From assembly GCF_963966145.1 (NCBI RefSeq), contig NC_091051.1, forward strand, positions 1,860,001 through 1,924,000: DNA of 64,000 bases. The letters are read 5' to 3'. Both the position numbers and the translations under genes were made by a program. Origin of the DNA: Tenebrio molitor (Eukaryota; Arthropoda; Insecta; Coleoptera; Tenebrionidae). Under the pieces are notes generated by a model that ran no database searches, had not been told where the DNA came from, and saw only the letters and a list, made by a program, of their open reading frames with translations. Within the stretch, counting starts at the first letter, position 1, and each line of letters starts with the position of its first letter. Of this stretch, positions 45,315-59,196 are shown in pieces.

Positions 45315-46000
45315 CCGGGTGAGTCAAGTTTTACCGCACTCCCTATTAAAAAATTAACAAAAATTAGGAAACTTTAGGGTTACATTCTCTTGATATAAGA
45401 CTTCAAATGTGTGTAATCAATTTTCCGTTATCACTTCATTCAGAGCTATAAAAATTAAAAAATCGATTTTGAGCAAAAAAAAATTTTTTTCGTACACGCT
45501 CATAATTCACAATTAATTTAAAGAACACATTTATGAAATTCGCATCAAAAGAAAATTATTCGTTTTTGAATTATTCCAATTTTAACAGTCAGAGCGAAAA
45601 ATGACCAAGATTTACAGCTAAAGTGTCATAAATAGATATCTCATTGTTGGGAAACATCTGTTGACAACTTTTCTAGTAATTCTTAAGCCCCTAAAGGGTA
45701 CCATAAACAACCTACGTCAACTTCTTTTGTGGAACTGACCGCCCAATTTAATAATAAATCATAGCTAAATTTTGCACTTTAAGATCAAATTCCATTTATT
45801 TCAAAAACCTGTGATGTTTTCATGATTTTAATGACACTAAATTTTTCCTAAATGTTTGAAAGGACTCTCAGCGAAAAATTATGTATATTAATGTAGCGGT
45901 TATAGAATTAAAACGAAATCTTTACCTGTTTTATTAAAAATTTTGAGAATTTTAAATTGATTAGAAGTGGGTGTTTTCGCTCGGGCGGTAAAACTTGACT
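45315..46000. mobile_element. MITE family with CCGGGTGAGTC ends, copy 1 (right end lost)
   Basis: Starts CCGGGTGAGTCAAGTTTTAC after TA and ends GGGCGGTAAAACTTGACT. The last eight or so bases of the right repeat are missing and 'taaagtaaatc' follows instead. The interior is closely related to copies at 48692 and 54313. Confidence 0.75.
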
Positions 46001-46051
46001 TAAAGTAAATCAAAAATAGTAAACATTTTTATAAAAAAAAGCATTGTTATA

Positions 46052-46269
46052 CTGGGTGTTATTGAAATGCGCGGAAAAATTTTAACCACGAGCTACTGGC
46101 TTCATGTAGAATTCGGAAGAAAAAATATTTTAAAAAATTCTATGTACATATGTCAAAAAATAAATGACATTTATTTTTTGAGCTGCATTTTTTTTAATTG
46201 ATTTTAGTCTTCTACGCTATCCCACAACCTCGTAGGTAAAATTTCGACACATTTTAAAAATACACCCTG
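46052..46269. mobile_element. MITE with CAGGGTGT ends, copy 2
   Basis: 218 bp from CTGGGTGTTATT to AAAATACACCCTG with TA flanks. It belongs to a direct repeat of about 360 bp (44955-45314 and about 46000-46374) on either side of the larger MITE. Confidence 0.6.
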
Positions 46270-46374
46270 TATATCATATTTTATAAAACGTACACCAATG
46301 CGGTTTCCTTGCACATTTCCTAGAGGTTACTACGCATTGGCGTACATTTTATGAAATATGATATACAAGAGTGT

Positions 46375-48690
46375 ATTTTTTTACCTATTTTAGATGCCAC
46401 AGAGTAGAAATTGTTGCTGCTAAAACGTAATCCGTATTACGTAAAACATGTTGGAAAGGATTAAAAAGTATTGTTATCCTATTTACTTTCAGGAAACGGT
46501 AATCTCTGATTTCTATCAAATTTGTGCACAGATAATGCATTGTAGAGTTTATCATGAGGGAAAAAAACATGACCTTCTTTCCTTACTATATTTTAAGGAT
46601 AAATATTTATTTAGAAATATATTATTGAACAACGTTTTTAGTTCGTTTGGACAATTTAACTTTCGATCTCCAAAGTCGCAATGAAAAATTACAACTGAAC
46701 TGTCACAAAAAAAAAAATTCTGAAGCACAACACAAATCTAGAATTACCTAGAAATGGTTATTAAAAAATAAAAATATGTAAATATGGAAAAGATTTCTGG
46801 CCCGCCATTTTCGAAATTTTACAACTGTCAGATGGGAGGATCGAAATTAGAAACGAAAATCGAATCATGAATGCCAACAGGTTTGAAATTGTGCGATCAA
46901 GCCGCAACATCTGTACAAAAAAAAACTCGAAACGTCAAAAATTTTCCAAAAATCTCCTTTCGCACTGGCACTTTTGTGTGAGAGTCGAGCCTCTCTCGTT
47001 TTCGGCACATTAACGCGACTTTCGTTTGTGTAAAAAACACACGAATTACTTTTAAACTGTCGGTAATTACCCAGGAAACTGGCGTTGCAAAATTAACGAT
47101 TGTCGAGTGCTAGTTAAAGAAGAGAATGCGGTGGTTTCTTTCAGACCGATCGAAAACCTTGCCCTTAAACTCTTAACGATTTGGCGTTTAATAATCGTCG
47201 TTGCGTTCAGACAAAAAGCCACCGCTTTCCAGTCGATTACCTCTCGTAAATTTCGAAACCTCCACCGAGAACTTATTATAAGTTTGCGGCAAAAGGAAAC
47301 CGCTCGGATAGCGGTAGCGCCGCATCGCAGGAAAAATAACCATAACTCGAAACTGTTTACGTTACAAGACATTAATGTGTACTTTATAATTCCGGGGCGC
47401 GCACATGCAACCGTTTCAAATATGTACAACACTAACAAACAGAAAGAACCTCCTCGGAGTTTATTATTCTACGCATTTAACAAAGTGCAGCTGGGGGAAA
47501 AACGAACGGACTGTTACTGCATGCACGCGTACGTCACCGATGACTCTCCTCCTCTTCGACGCCGGCGAAAAAATTCGATTTCGACACAGTTTGGGTCAAC
47601 AAACTCGCATCCGTCGGACCTGGCGCGAAGAGATCCAGGACCTCTTCCTGCGAGGTTGCAGCGGGGCACCAGGTCAACGCTCTTGCCGTTGTTGCAATTG
47701 CGCCGGTTGCACCACGCGCGATTCTTCGATGGGAAAGTGAAAGGCCGTCCCATAGGAAGAAGGCTCCCGGAGTGTCACTCACCGGTCGAGGATCGTCATG
47801 TTTGAACTGGCACGCCCACACATCAGGGATAATGAAGGAGCGTTCCCACCGGAACGACCATCCAGGTCGTTAATCCGTCCAAGAGACGAGGGTGGTTAAT
47901 TAGTGAGGTCGGACCGCACCCCCGGCACCGTCTCCGCCGGATAACTGCACCGAGGCTCGAGGCGTTGACGCGAAAAACAAGACCGTCACGACGAGCAATT
48001 CGGAACGAAGTGGCCGAAACCGAATTAATGATTTTGGTGGAGTTCCAACGGTCGCGAACGTAAATAAACACGTCGCGGGAAGGACGTGCCGGTGGCGGCG
48101 GCGGCCTCGGGGGGCGACCGGCACGAGTTCCGCCGCCGCCTTCGAGACGTTTACGTCGAAGAAAAAATTTCTTCCAACATATACAAAATTGTTTATGTTC
48201 CCTTTTCACATGATCTAAAAAAAGACGTCGCGTTAAAAACATCAGACGCACATGCTTCCAAATTTACTGTCGACGTTGCCGAACACACCAACAGAGCGTT
48301 TTCCAAATATATTCCGACACGACCTTGAACTTGATGGTCGGCTCCAGCGTCGTCGACGTGGACAGGGCAACAAACTCCCGACCAAAGTTCCAGGTCGGCG
48401 TGGACAATTTTCCGAGAGTTTCGATTTTGTCGATGATGTCGTCGACGTTTCGATCACCTCGCAAAAACGAAAGTTTTTTAATTGAATCGATAAGAATATA
48501 AAAAATGCGGCGAGAACGCAGTCGGACATCAATTTTTTAGTTTATCTCGCTAATTAAAAACAACAAGAAAAAGTTGCTCGCTACGTTAACTGTTCGTTAA
48601 AAAAAAAAATTATGACTGACGAAAGGAAAATTTTGCAAATAAACATTTTAACAAAATTTCAACTTTTCCGTCAACATCTTTTTTCACAGT
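46375..48690. other. Gene-free stretch
   Basis: I see no supported gene or element. A CpG-rich patch lies at 47.5-48.2 kb. The short open frames have no recognisable domains. Confidence 0.4.
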
Positions 48691-48691
48691 A

Positions 48692-49315
48692 CCGTGCGAG
48701 TCAAGTTTTACCGCCCGCACGATTAACCCTATTAAAACATGAATAAAAAGTACGAAACTTTAGGGTTACATTCCCTTGAGATAACACTTCCGTTATCACT
48801 TCATTCAGAGCCATAAAAACTAAAAAATCGATTTTGAACAAAAAAAAAATGTTTTCGTACACGTTCATAATTCACAATTAATACAAAGAACACATTTATG
48901 AAATTCGCATCAAAAGAAAATTATTCCTTTTTGAATTACCTATTCCAATTTTAACAGTAAGAGCGAAAAATGATCAAAATTTACAGCTACAGTGTCATAA
49001 ATAAATATCTCATTGTTGGGAAACATCTGTTGATAACTTTTCTAGTAATTCTTAAACTCCTAAAGTGTGATGTTTTCATAATTTTAATGACACCAAATTT
49101 GTCCTAAATGTTTGAAAGGACTCTCGGTGAAAAATTATGTATATTAATGTAGCGGTTATTGAATTAAAACGAAATCTTTACCTGTTTCGTTAAAAATTTT
49201 GAAATTTTTACAGATTGCTTTGCAGTGATACACAATCATTCCTGAATTTTTTCAGAATTTTAAATTGATTAGAAGTGGGTGTTTTCGCTCGGGCGGTAAA
49301 ACTTGACTGACCCGG
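48692..49315. mobile_element. MITE family with CCGGGTGAGTC ends, copy 2
   Basis: 624 bp between TA dinucleotides (48690-48691 and 49316-49317). The left end is slightly mutated (CCGTGCGAGTC) and the right end is GACTGACCCGG. It is shorter than copy 3 by an internal deletion. Confidence 0.75.
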
Positions 49316-49317
49316 TA

Positions 49318-52300
49318 CTTTCAATAAATTCATTGGTTCCTTGTTAAACATATTTCATAGTATTTCACATTTTTTGATCCTGAAAAATTACTACGACGCT
49401 AATCACATTTTACAAGGAAGTCAATATTTTTTAACACCTTTTAAAGCACTAATTTAATATGAATTAGCATCCAGACTGACACACCAAACACATATTGGAT
49501 TTAAATTGATTCTTGAATGTTCCATTTCCCCAAAAATTTCATTTTTTAAATTATGTACTTATTTCTCTAATGTAAACATTTTTTAAAATTTCCTGGAAAT
49601 TTTCTCCAATAAACAAACGAATGATCTTATTTTGTTGACAATTTTTACAAAGCTAGAATTTCTATTTCCTTCATATCTTCAAGTTTTGGAAATATGTATG
49701 TTGTAACAATTTTGACACGATTTTATCTGCTTACATATTTATTTTTAGACCTCTAATCTTACAATAAATTTATTGCTTCCTTACAATGACACATTTGATG
49801 CTATTTTTACCTATTTCAGTTATTCGTATGTCATGAAGCTAGTCATTTTAGGAAAAAAAACAACAATTTCAAACAGGATTTTTTTTTTGTCTTAGTTTTA
49901 TCTGATTTTTTTTCCAAACAGATACATTTCCGGAGAACATATCGATCCCTCCATATGTTCCATAATGACTTTATCGCCTTCTAATAAAAAATTCTCAAAA
50001 AAATCACTCCTGGTATTTTTCCAATCATATCATTTAATTTATCATCCGTTATCATATCATTTAATAAAAGACTTCTTTTTTGAAAATGTGTAAAAGCAGA
50101 ATTTATATTTCCCTGACAACTTCCGAGTTTTAGAAAATGTAACAATTTTGACTTTTATTTTCTGAAAAAAAAAAAAATGTTCACACGATTTTGACTCTTG
50201 TTTGACTAAAAATTTTAAATGAGACCTTTCCACAAAGTCTTCGCAGATATTTTCAAAAAATGTGATTTTCCAAAAAAAAATCCTTATCTTAGATTTCTTA
50301 AAATAAAAATGCAGTTTTTACTTTTGTGTGAACTCTAATCTAAAGAAGGAGGGTCTTCCGCGTCCTAAAATTTAAAAGACCAAAAAATCTTGGGGATTTT
50401 TTTCCAAAAATTCGAAAAAAAGATTAACGCTTCAAACGAACAATCGAAATTGCTTTGTCATCTACTTTTACAGAACCAAAATTTGGATTGGTCGACTTGA
50501 ATTCTTATGAAATAAAAACTTTGACGGCATTTTGACTCTTCTTTCTTCACAACAAACCTTTCATTCTATTTTCCCATTCTTGGCAACTCCAATCGTTTCA
50601 AAAAACAATTTAAAAGCGCAATTTCAAGCGGCGAAAATTTCGTTACGTCTCGAAGTACCAACTCAATCCGAATCAACCTCTCGATACATTTCTGGAGCAG
50701 CAGCATCCGACATATCGATCCTCGATACGTTCCACATGTTCTCAACATGTTTTATTTATAGCTTTATAAAAACATTATCTTCCCGATATCGATATTTCGT
50801 CCGATTCTCAACATCTGCCGCCTCCCTGCCCCCGTCACCCTCCAATCCGATTGATTGGCCACTTTAATCGGTTTCCAATGGCAACAAGCCCGACTCCCCA
50901 TCCAAAGACAAACCGATTTTCCGCGAATTCTCCACGTTAATAAACGTGCGAGCGTCTAAATTTAGTGGTTCGGTGTGTACAGCATGGGGCACGCAAATTT
51001 TCAACGCAAATAAATCACTTTAACATTCACCGCTGGCTCTTTCCTCGCCGCCGCCGCCGCGCTCCCGCCCCTCTCCGATGGCTGACGGACACGTGCGCCC
51101 CGGGGTCGCACCGATCCGACACGTGCACCACGTCCCCGTGTCGACGGCGGCGGCGACTGCGGATTTTCCACGGACGAACAAAGAACATTGTTCGCTATCG
51201 AGATCCCCGGCAGAGATCGCGCACAAAGAATGGAAATTATTTCGATGTTGCATTGAAATAAGCTCAGCCACCGACGTCGTTTGTGCTCCGACAATGACCC
51301 GACATAATGGGAAATTGTTACTTCCATAATTGATGCCCGTTCGAGCCGCTTTCGCCGCCGTCGCCGCCGCCCGAACGACGAAGGACAATTTTTAATTGGG
51401 TCGCGCGGGATCGCGATTTTCACGGAGGCCTGCCTCACCGGAAAATTCTACTTTCTTCGATTGGAAAAAAAACTTCCTAAATTTGAATCGGAAGAATTGG
51501 GACGAGATGAAAACGTCAAGCTTTGTCTGTGTGGTACAGTAGATACCCCTGATGGGAGAGGAACCCCTCGTAATGATTCTGTTTACACTCCCGCTTAAGC
51601 TCGTGCGTTGCGACGTAATTTGCTTCCTCAAAGTTCTAATTTTCTTTGTGCTGAATGTTCAAAAATCCAATAACCAATAAAACGACGCATAATGTAATTT
51701 TTATCTCGTTTTTTTCTCTACTACTGCTTCAACTGAAACGTTCATAATTACTATAAAAAGAAAATATGCTAAAAACAATCTTTTTATAACCACGGTGTTA
51801 TCATTTTTGGAAAAGTTACAACATATTATCATCATTACGATATTTTAGCGATAAAAAATTACTTCCACACCAAAAATGCACTAGTGTTTATCAGGAAGAA
51901 AAAAATTCTTTAGCGATAAGACCTATTTATTTCAACATATTTCATTTAACAACGTCCTTAGCTTGTTATGTTACAATTTTTTCATACGTCACAATGCATT
52001 CACGTTCTTTTGGCATAATAGGAGGAAATTTTACATTTATGTAATTTGGTAGTAAAGCTGTCTGTTGAATCAGATTATGTTTTTCTAACTTTGAGGTTAT
52101 AAACAGTGTCAATGTCTAGTGCATTGTTGCCAGTTTTACTAGTTTGCAATAGAAAAATACTGAGACATCGCGGGAAATTCAGCAACATGTTATGTTCATT
52201 TTGATTGATCTGCATATCGAGGCACTTTAGTGACGGAAATCAAACAGTGTGTCCAACGTTAAAAAAATAAATCATGGTCTCCCTTTATGCCAAAACAACG

Positions 52301-54310
52301 GTGTTTATATCACAGAAGAAATTGGGAAAAAAAATTCAAAAAATTTCAAAACCAGCAAAAATGTATAAGGTGTTCGATATAAAAATGAAAAATTGGAGAC
52401 ATTTCAGCTGAATCAAAAAATGTGAAAAATTAAAAAATGAAAAAAGTATTGTTACAACTATAGTTTGTAATAAAAATAATACTTGTACACAAAAAATACT
52501 TCTGGATGTTTACCATCAATAATAATAAAAATAAAATTTTCGTTTTATGACAACGTTTTAACGACAAACGTGCGTTTAAAAATACGCATTTGAGAAACAT
52601 TATTACGAGTTGTTCGTCATTTTGAAATCACAGGAATAAAAAGTAATTATAACAATCGGTTGCTACGAAGACGTGATGTATATAATTTTCTTTTATTATT
52701 TTTTTTTCTTTTCCTGCTTGCACCGAAACAATCATGATTAGTGATTACTTAACGAAGGAATGTCAATGACTTTGGATTATTTTTTTAAGATTTTTTTAGA
52801 TTTCACCCTGTATAATTCCCGAAACCGAGGGCAACAGTGCAGACCCACCAGCCGCTACAAAACAGTCTCAAGACCGCCATTTTGTCGCCGCCGCCACTTG
52901 TGGCTCTCCGCCCCCGTTCGAATTTTTCTTTGTCAATCGCCAACCAACACGTCGTTTTAATTGAGTTTTTGTCGAGTGTCGGCCGACATCTGGCCTCTTT
53001 CAGACGACTTTCAATTAGTCGGCGGCGGTCGTATCTCAGCGCCTGTCGCCTCACCATCGACGTCTCTCCATCGATCGTCGGTCCGGAGCCTCCGGGTCGG
53101 CCGTGCCGGACCCCTCGCTCCTTCGCTTCCGGCCCGGTTCTTTGTTGGCGTTGGGTTCGCGTACGTTCTCAAGGTCGGCTGCGTGGCGCGCAAACAAATG
53201 AGTATCGCACGCCGGGCCACCGGGACCCATCATCACCTTCAACTCCGCGCGCCGGGTTAACGTACGTACGCGAATTTCAGGGGGCGAGGTCTCCCGGGGG
53301 CCCACCGTCGCGTCTCTGCTCCCGAATGCGCGCCAGCTCACGTTCCTACGTGCAAATAGAATTCGCCACATTTTTCCGCAGCGTAACGATCCTTTGTTCG
53401 CTCGGTCCACGTTGCCGCAGGATTCTCATGCCCGGCGTTCCACACGGCCGACCACGGTCCGCACACAAGGCTGCGGGGACACTCTCCTCCTCCTCCTCCA
53501 CCTGAACCGTTGAACCCGATGGTGGAGAACGAGCTACGGCGATGGCGCGCTCGTCACGACCGGAATTACCATCTGGGACGTCTTCGTCGAGAGGCTGATC
53601 CGCCGTCAGAACTGGGGCCTTTGTTGAGTCGCGTTCCCGAATCGAATGCTGAATTATCTTGGCGGATGTCCCCGTCGTTTATATTCATAAACACATCCTC
53701 CGTCGCACGTCGGATCGAGCCGAGGCTTTGCCACGGCTTACATCATTGATTGTGAGGCTTCGGATCCGCAAAGCAACAGGAAAATTTCTGCGAAAGAGGC
53801 TCGATAATTGGATGGAGGATGCCTCCAACCGACGGGGACCACGGGGGAGAATTCCACCGTGAAGGGGGCAACAAACGACTATTTCCAAATCCTCTCTCGG
53901 TCCACGCAGACCTGCTAATTGGAGGTGGTTCCACTCGACATCACAAAACACGACAAAAAATTTCCCGCTGACCGACCGAGAACAAATATTTGCTCACATT
54001 TCTATTTTTCGCTCGAAAATTATCAATCCCATACAATTTTATTACCACACTAGCGAAACTTCTTACGAGATATTAGGCATTCACGATCTTTTTGGGACCG
54101 AATTGGCTATGATTTTTTTCTTTTCATGTTGGACCAACTGATTCAGTGATGCAACGGATGCAACTTTTTATTCTGTCAGTGTCTGTAAAAATAATTTTAA
54201 TTTCCGAAAAAGGAAAAGTCAAAATTGCCAAAATAAAAAAAAATGTCATTAAACGATGCCACTTCCAATTTAAAAAGAACAGACCGGATTGAAGAGATCC
54301 GGCAACAATG
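49318..54310. other. Gene-free stretch, mostly AT-rich
   Basis: 49.3-50.5 and 51.6-52.8 kb are AT-rich with diverged repeats ('caataaatt.attg.ttcctt' at 49322 and 49761; 'cgatattttagcgata' at 51838, related to 44878). 50.8-51.4 and 52.8-54.0 kb are CpG-rich. No protein is supported. Confidence 0.4.
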
Positions 54311-54312
54311 TA

Positions 54313-55069
54313 CCGGGTGAGTCAAGTTTTAGCGCCCGTACGATTAATCCTATTAAAAAATTAATAAAAATTACGAAACTTTAGGGATACATTCCCTTGA
54401 TATAAGACTTCAAATGTGTGCAATCAATTTTCCGTTATCACTTCATTCAGAGCCATAAAATTTAAAAAAAATCGATTTTGAGCAAAAAAACATGTTTTTC
54501 GTACACGTTCATAATTCACAATTAATTCAAAGAACACATTTATGAAATTCGCATCAAAAGAAAATTATTCGTTTTTGAATTATTCCAATTTTAACATTAA
54601 GAGCGAAAAATGACCAAGATTTACAGCTACAGTGTCATAAATAAATATCTCATTGTTGGGAAACATCTGTTGACAACTTTTCTAGTAATTCTTAAGCCCC
54701 TAAAGGGTACCATAAACAACCTACGTCAACTTCTTTTGTGGAACTGACCGCCCAATTTAATAATAAATCATAGATAAATTTTGCACTTTAATCTCAAATT
54801 CCATTTATTTCAAAAACCTGTGATGTTTTATTATTCTAATGATACCAAATTTGTCCTAAATGTTTGAAAAGACTCTCAGTGAAAAATTATGTATATTAAT
54901 GTAGCGGTTATTGAATTAAAACGAAATCTTTACCTGTTTCATAAAAAAAAAATTGAAATTTTTACAGATTGTTCTGCAGTGATACACAATCATTCCTGAA
55001 TTTTTTAGGAATTTTAAATTGATTAGAAGTGGGTGTTTTCGCTCCGGCGGTAAAACTTGACTCACCCGG
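54313..55069. mobile_element. MITE family with CCGGGTGAGTC ends, copy 3 (intact)
   Basis: 757 bp with terminal inverted repeats of about 24 bp (CCGGGTGAGTCAAGTTTTA and complement), flanked by TA at 54311-54312 and 55070-55071. It has no coding capacity. Confidence 0.8.
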
Positions 55070-55071
55070 TA

Positions 55072-58000
55072 GGTATTCAGAAAATATAACCTTAAACTGA
55101 AAACAACCTAACCTACCAGGAAAAGTGTCAATTTTCTTTAGGGAGGTACTGCAACAAAAAAACTAGATGGTCACTGCCAACTCGCTCCCAAAAAGATGGT
55201 GAATGCATAAAATTTCCCAGTATTTATTATTTGTATTTTCTAAAAACATTCTGCTGACCATCAAAAACAAATTTTTATTGTTGTTGGTATTACTGCTCAG
55301 TTCAACGAATTCAAAAATTTTTGGAACAACTTCACCATCGATTTCTTTGTAACCAACTGAAATGTGTAGTTCTTGTTCTCGTTCTTTCCCCACAAGTACT
55401 GTACCAACCAATTTCAACACTGACGGTACCTTAGTACGTATCTCGTATTATTATGAGGTACATGTCGTTTGTGTCCTTCGACAACATCCTGTCGTCCTTT
55501 GGAAACGACTTGTTAATATCATTACAATGATTGTTAGATTTGACGTGTTTGAAAATTTTCTGGTGACTGTTCCTTGGAAACTAACGGGACCAGATCGACG
55601 AATACAACAAAATTAATTGGTGAAGATAGTTCATGACATCACGAGTGAGTCACATCGCGAGTTAATTCGTGGCTTTCGGAGTTTGCCGAGAACGTCGCAT
55701 TCCTCGCCTTATTGGACGAGGCAGCGGTGACATTTTCGGAGCCGGTGGAAAAATCTGCGGCGCTCTTCTAGTACTTTTCCGACGTCACGATCCGATCGAG
55801 ATTGCAGGTTTTACTTTCGATCCGTGATGGGCTAATTGCGAGCGGGGGCCATCTTCTGGTCGGCGGAGCGTAAAGTCTCTTCAACCTACGGGCGGTACGT
55901 GTCTGTGCGTGCGGCGCACCAGGTAAATCAGGTTCGCCTGTACAAGGTCGCCCCGTCGAGGACAATAATCACGGGACGTTTACCCGTCTTTGGCACATTG
56001 ATCCGCATTCGCACCGCGGCGACCGGTTCTTCGCCCTCCTCCGGTGCCACCGCCGTCGTTGCCGCCGCTCCCAGCGCCTCCAAGGCCGGACTTTAACCCG
56101 GACAGCTGGTCCGCGCGGCGAAAAGTTCACTTTTGTTAACCTCTGGCGAGATCGCCGCGCCCCACCTGGAGACAGCGCGCCGGACCTAGCTGCGACAGCG
56201 GTTCGAACCGTCGCGACTTCCGCCTTCCTCGACGTGTTTGCGTTTCCACATTGGAAAAAGTCTCGAGTATAAACAAATGCGCACTCGAAAGCTCGCGTTT
56301 ACGAGTGTGCTCTCTTGGAATTCGACGAGGAGATTGTCAATATTTGCTTTGTTTAAACAATGCGACGGAAATTATCGAAACGATTTTTTTAAATATTTCT
56401 TGTTTCTCGGGCGAGGACAAAACAGGATGCGACTCGCCCCCGAACGTATTACTTTTATTGGTCGTGACCGGGCATTGTGTGCGTCGTTTTATCGTGATTA
56501 AACACAATATAATTTTTATTTTACGAGCAATTTTGGAATTCGTTACGTCTGTAATGAAGTCGCAACAAGCAAGGAGCGAGATCGTCGGTGGACGGACGTC
56601 ACAAATCAACGTCCAAAGACGCAATAAAAACATCGGACCGATCGAAACGAGAATGGACCCGGAATTGACAGCTCCGGGAGTCGATTTTGTCACCAGATGG
56701 CGGAATGATTAATTGCACAAAATAGTGCGCTCCGATCACCGTAAACTGTTCAATCCCTTCATTCGCAATTGTTCGTTCGGAATAGTTCGTCTGGATTTAA
56801 TCGATAAACTAACACCTCTCAGCGATAACACTAATTGCTGCCTTTGTCATGAGTTACGCACATCGCACAACACAATTCGACGGATTCGTCTCGTCCTCAT
56901 TGTTTTGCCGTCGTTGCAGATTGAAATTTTGCACTTCTCCGTGCAACATTTTCTGGCGCCGACAAAGTGTTGGCAAACACGATTGATCAAAGACAAACCG
57001 AGCAGCGCACCCAAAAGCGGCTCCTAATTGCACAAACAAACCGAAAAAAAAAATCATTTCCGAGCGAACATTGTGCTTTTGATATTCGGAGAAGTGCCGA
57101 GCGTAGCGCAGCGCTAGACCCGGCGACGTTTCTCCGAATTTATGAAACACTATACACATCCGTCAGGAAAAAAACCCATAGACCACCACACCAACCCAAC
57201 CAACCAGCCAGTGTTTGTGAAACCTTGCATTGGTCTGATGCAATTACTTAAACATCTGTCCGAGACATGTGTTTCTTGAAATGTCAGCGCGGTGACGTCG
57301 AGTTCTTGATTTGAATTTTTGTGACGAGCAGAGCGTGCGGAAACGTCGACGTTTCGTCCGCGAACAAAGCAGAAAACGATAACGTGATCAAGTGGTTTCC
57401 CGGGAACGGTCGGAGTAATGCGGCCGGAGGCGGCGCGCACGCAGAAATTCCGCATCCGCTTTTGAATCGAACAAGTCGCGCCGCCGACTCGCTCGCTCTT
57501 CCTTTCCGGACTAATTGATCGCCGTGAGACGTTCTCCTCCGGATCTCGGGTCCATCCTGACCCGAGCCGGGCTCGTCCCGTCGATTCTGCCAATTAAAAC
57601 GAATCCAAACGAAGGCTTATGCGTTTAAACAATTCCGTCAATCAGTATTTTGTGGTGTCGACGACACCGCAGCCAAGGTCGACGATACCGCACGTCCTCT
57701 CTGCGACCAGATTGCGAAACGCACGCGGACGCCGCCTCCTCGAGGTCGTCCTTTCGAGCGACGCCAACCCCTCGGCCAAATTGAGCCGTGCACGTGAAGT
57801 ATGAAAGTGGGAAAGTGAAAGTTCGCGGCGAGCGTGTCGATCTTGTCCGCGGACTCGGCGCGGCGAAGTCGCGTCTCTGCTAGGTTCGCACGACGGACAG
57901 CTGATCGGGGAGTAGTTCTTCTGGACCCGCATACGCGACCATTCCATCAAGCATCCACCGGAGGGCCCCCACATTTCGGAGCGCCGTGGCTCTTTCAGGA

Positions 58001-59190
58001 GGTCGCATCCTCCACCTCCGCGACCACTTTCACCGCCGTCCGTCCCGTGAGAGCATCTCGTCGCAGGTATTGGTAATTATCGTGGAAAAAAATTGGCCAA
58101 CAGTTCGTTCACGCTCGTGTGCGTTATTTTCCGTGGCGCAACTTGGACGTTGCACACGTCCGATACGACTTCCACGACAAAGGGTGATGTGGGCGCGGTA
58201 GTCGAGGTCAGCTGTGGAAATTCGAGGACATGCAGGAATTGCGCGCACGGAAAACACAAAGCAGGAAGCGTCGCTCAGATAACACAGCCCCGAAGAACGC
58301 ACCAGTTCGATTAGGGCTCGTCACCACCGGCGGATGTCGCTCTGCTCGCGTCCGGAGATTACGACCGAGAGAAATCCGAAAAAATTCATAATCGCATTCG
58401 CTCCGGTATTTGTTCTTAGATAAGAGAGCCATGTGAAAACTGTGAACCTAAATATTTTATATCTCTGTTTACATAACTAAACCATAAACATAACAATGCG
58501 ATACGCCGACGACTTTCCACTTCGAGACCAACAAGTCACCACTGAAAAAACGGGAACCGAGGGAGAGGTGTCCTCGAGGTTGCTCCGATTTGATTTTTTT
58601 CCTCCGTGATAAAACGCTTCTTTCCGCTCGAACGAATCGGTGATAAAAGTAGTATCGATCGATCAATCGGTCACACGATAAGCAGTCGAGTTTTCCTGGT
58701 GCGGCCGATCAAAAAAACTGCCAAGTCTGTGAGCGTGGGGGTCGCGAAATCCACTCGCAGGGAGAAGGACAACGATTCCGGCGAGACTGCGCTACGTTAC
58801 GTTGTGGAATGCGGTGCGAGTCGCGTTCCGGGCGGAAATCTGAAACAAAGGATGTGGAGATCGTCCTGGCAAGGTGACGGCGTACGAACCGGCGGCGGCG
58901 GTGTCACGTTTGCATAATCCGCGTCGATAAGGAGCGACCGAAAAATCGATCACTTCCACGTTAACGTGCCGTACTGAGCGAACATATGTCGCAGCGTCGC
59001 CGAAGAACAAGAGACGAGACACGTTCGCGTCGTCGATCATTCGTATAAATAACTTTCGTCTGCGGATGGCGTCCTTGAACGGGCGCGAACCGTTAAAACG
59101 ACAAGAATTCAAATGGAAATCGCGTCTCTTTGTTCGCGAGTGCCAACGGTGCAGCCTGAGCCGGGTTGAACACCCCGGGTCGGCGGCCGT
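55072..59190. other. Gene-free, CpG-rich from 55.6 kb
   Basis: No conserved protein is found on either strand. CTCF-like motifs lie at 55846-55859 (minus strand CCAGAAGATGGCCC, 13 of 14) and 56690-56703 (plus strand TCACCAGATGGCGG, 13 of 14). A 12-bp palindrome CGGTTCGAACCG lies near 56203. Plus-strand first exons may exist here (for example a donor at 58067) but cannot be proved. Confidence 0.4.
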
Positions 59191-59196
59191 GCTTAC

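Noticed and set aside
47107..47805. 232-codon plus-strand open frame
   Set aside because: No domain recognised and competing frames on the opposite strand; not supported as a gene.
52837..53505. 222-codon plus-strand open frame
   Set aside because: Arg/Ser/Pro-rich product of CpG-rich DNA, no recognisable domain, and long overlapping frames on the other strand.
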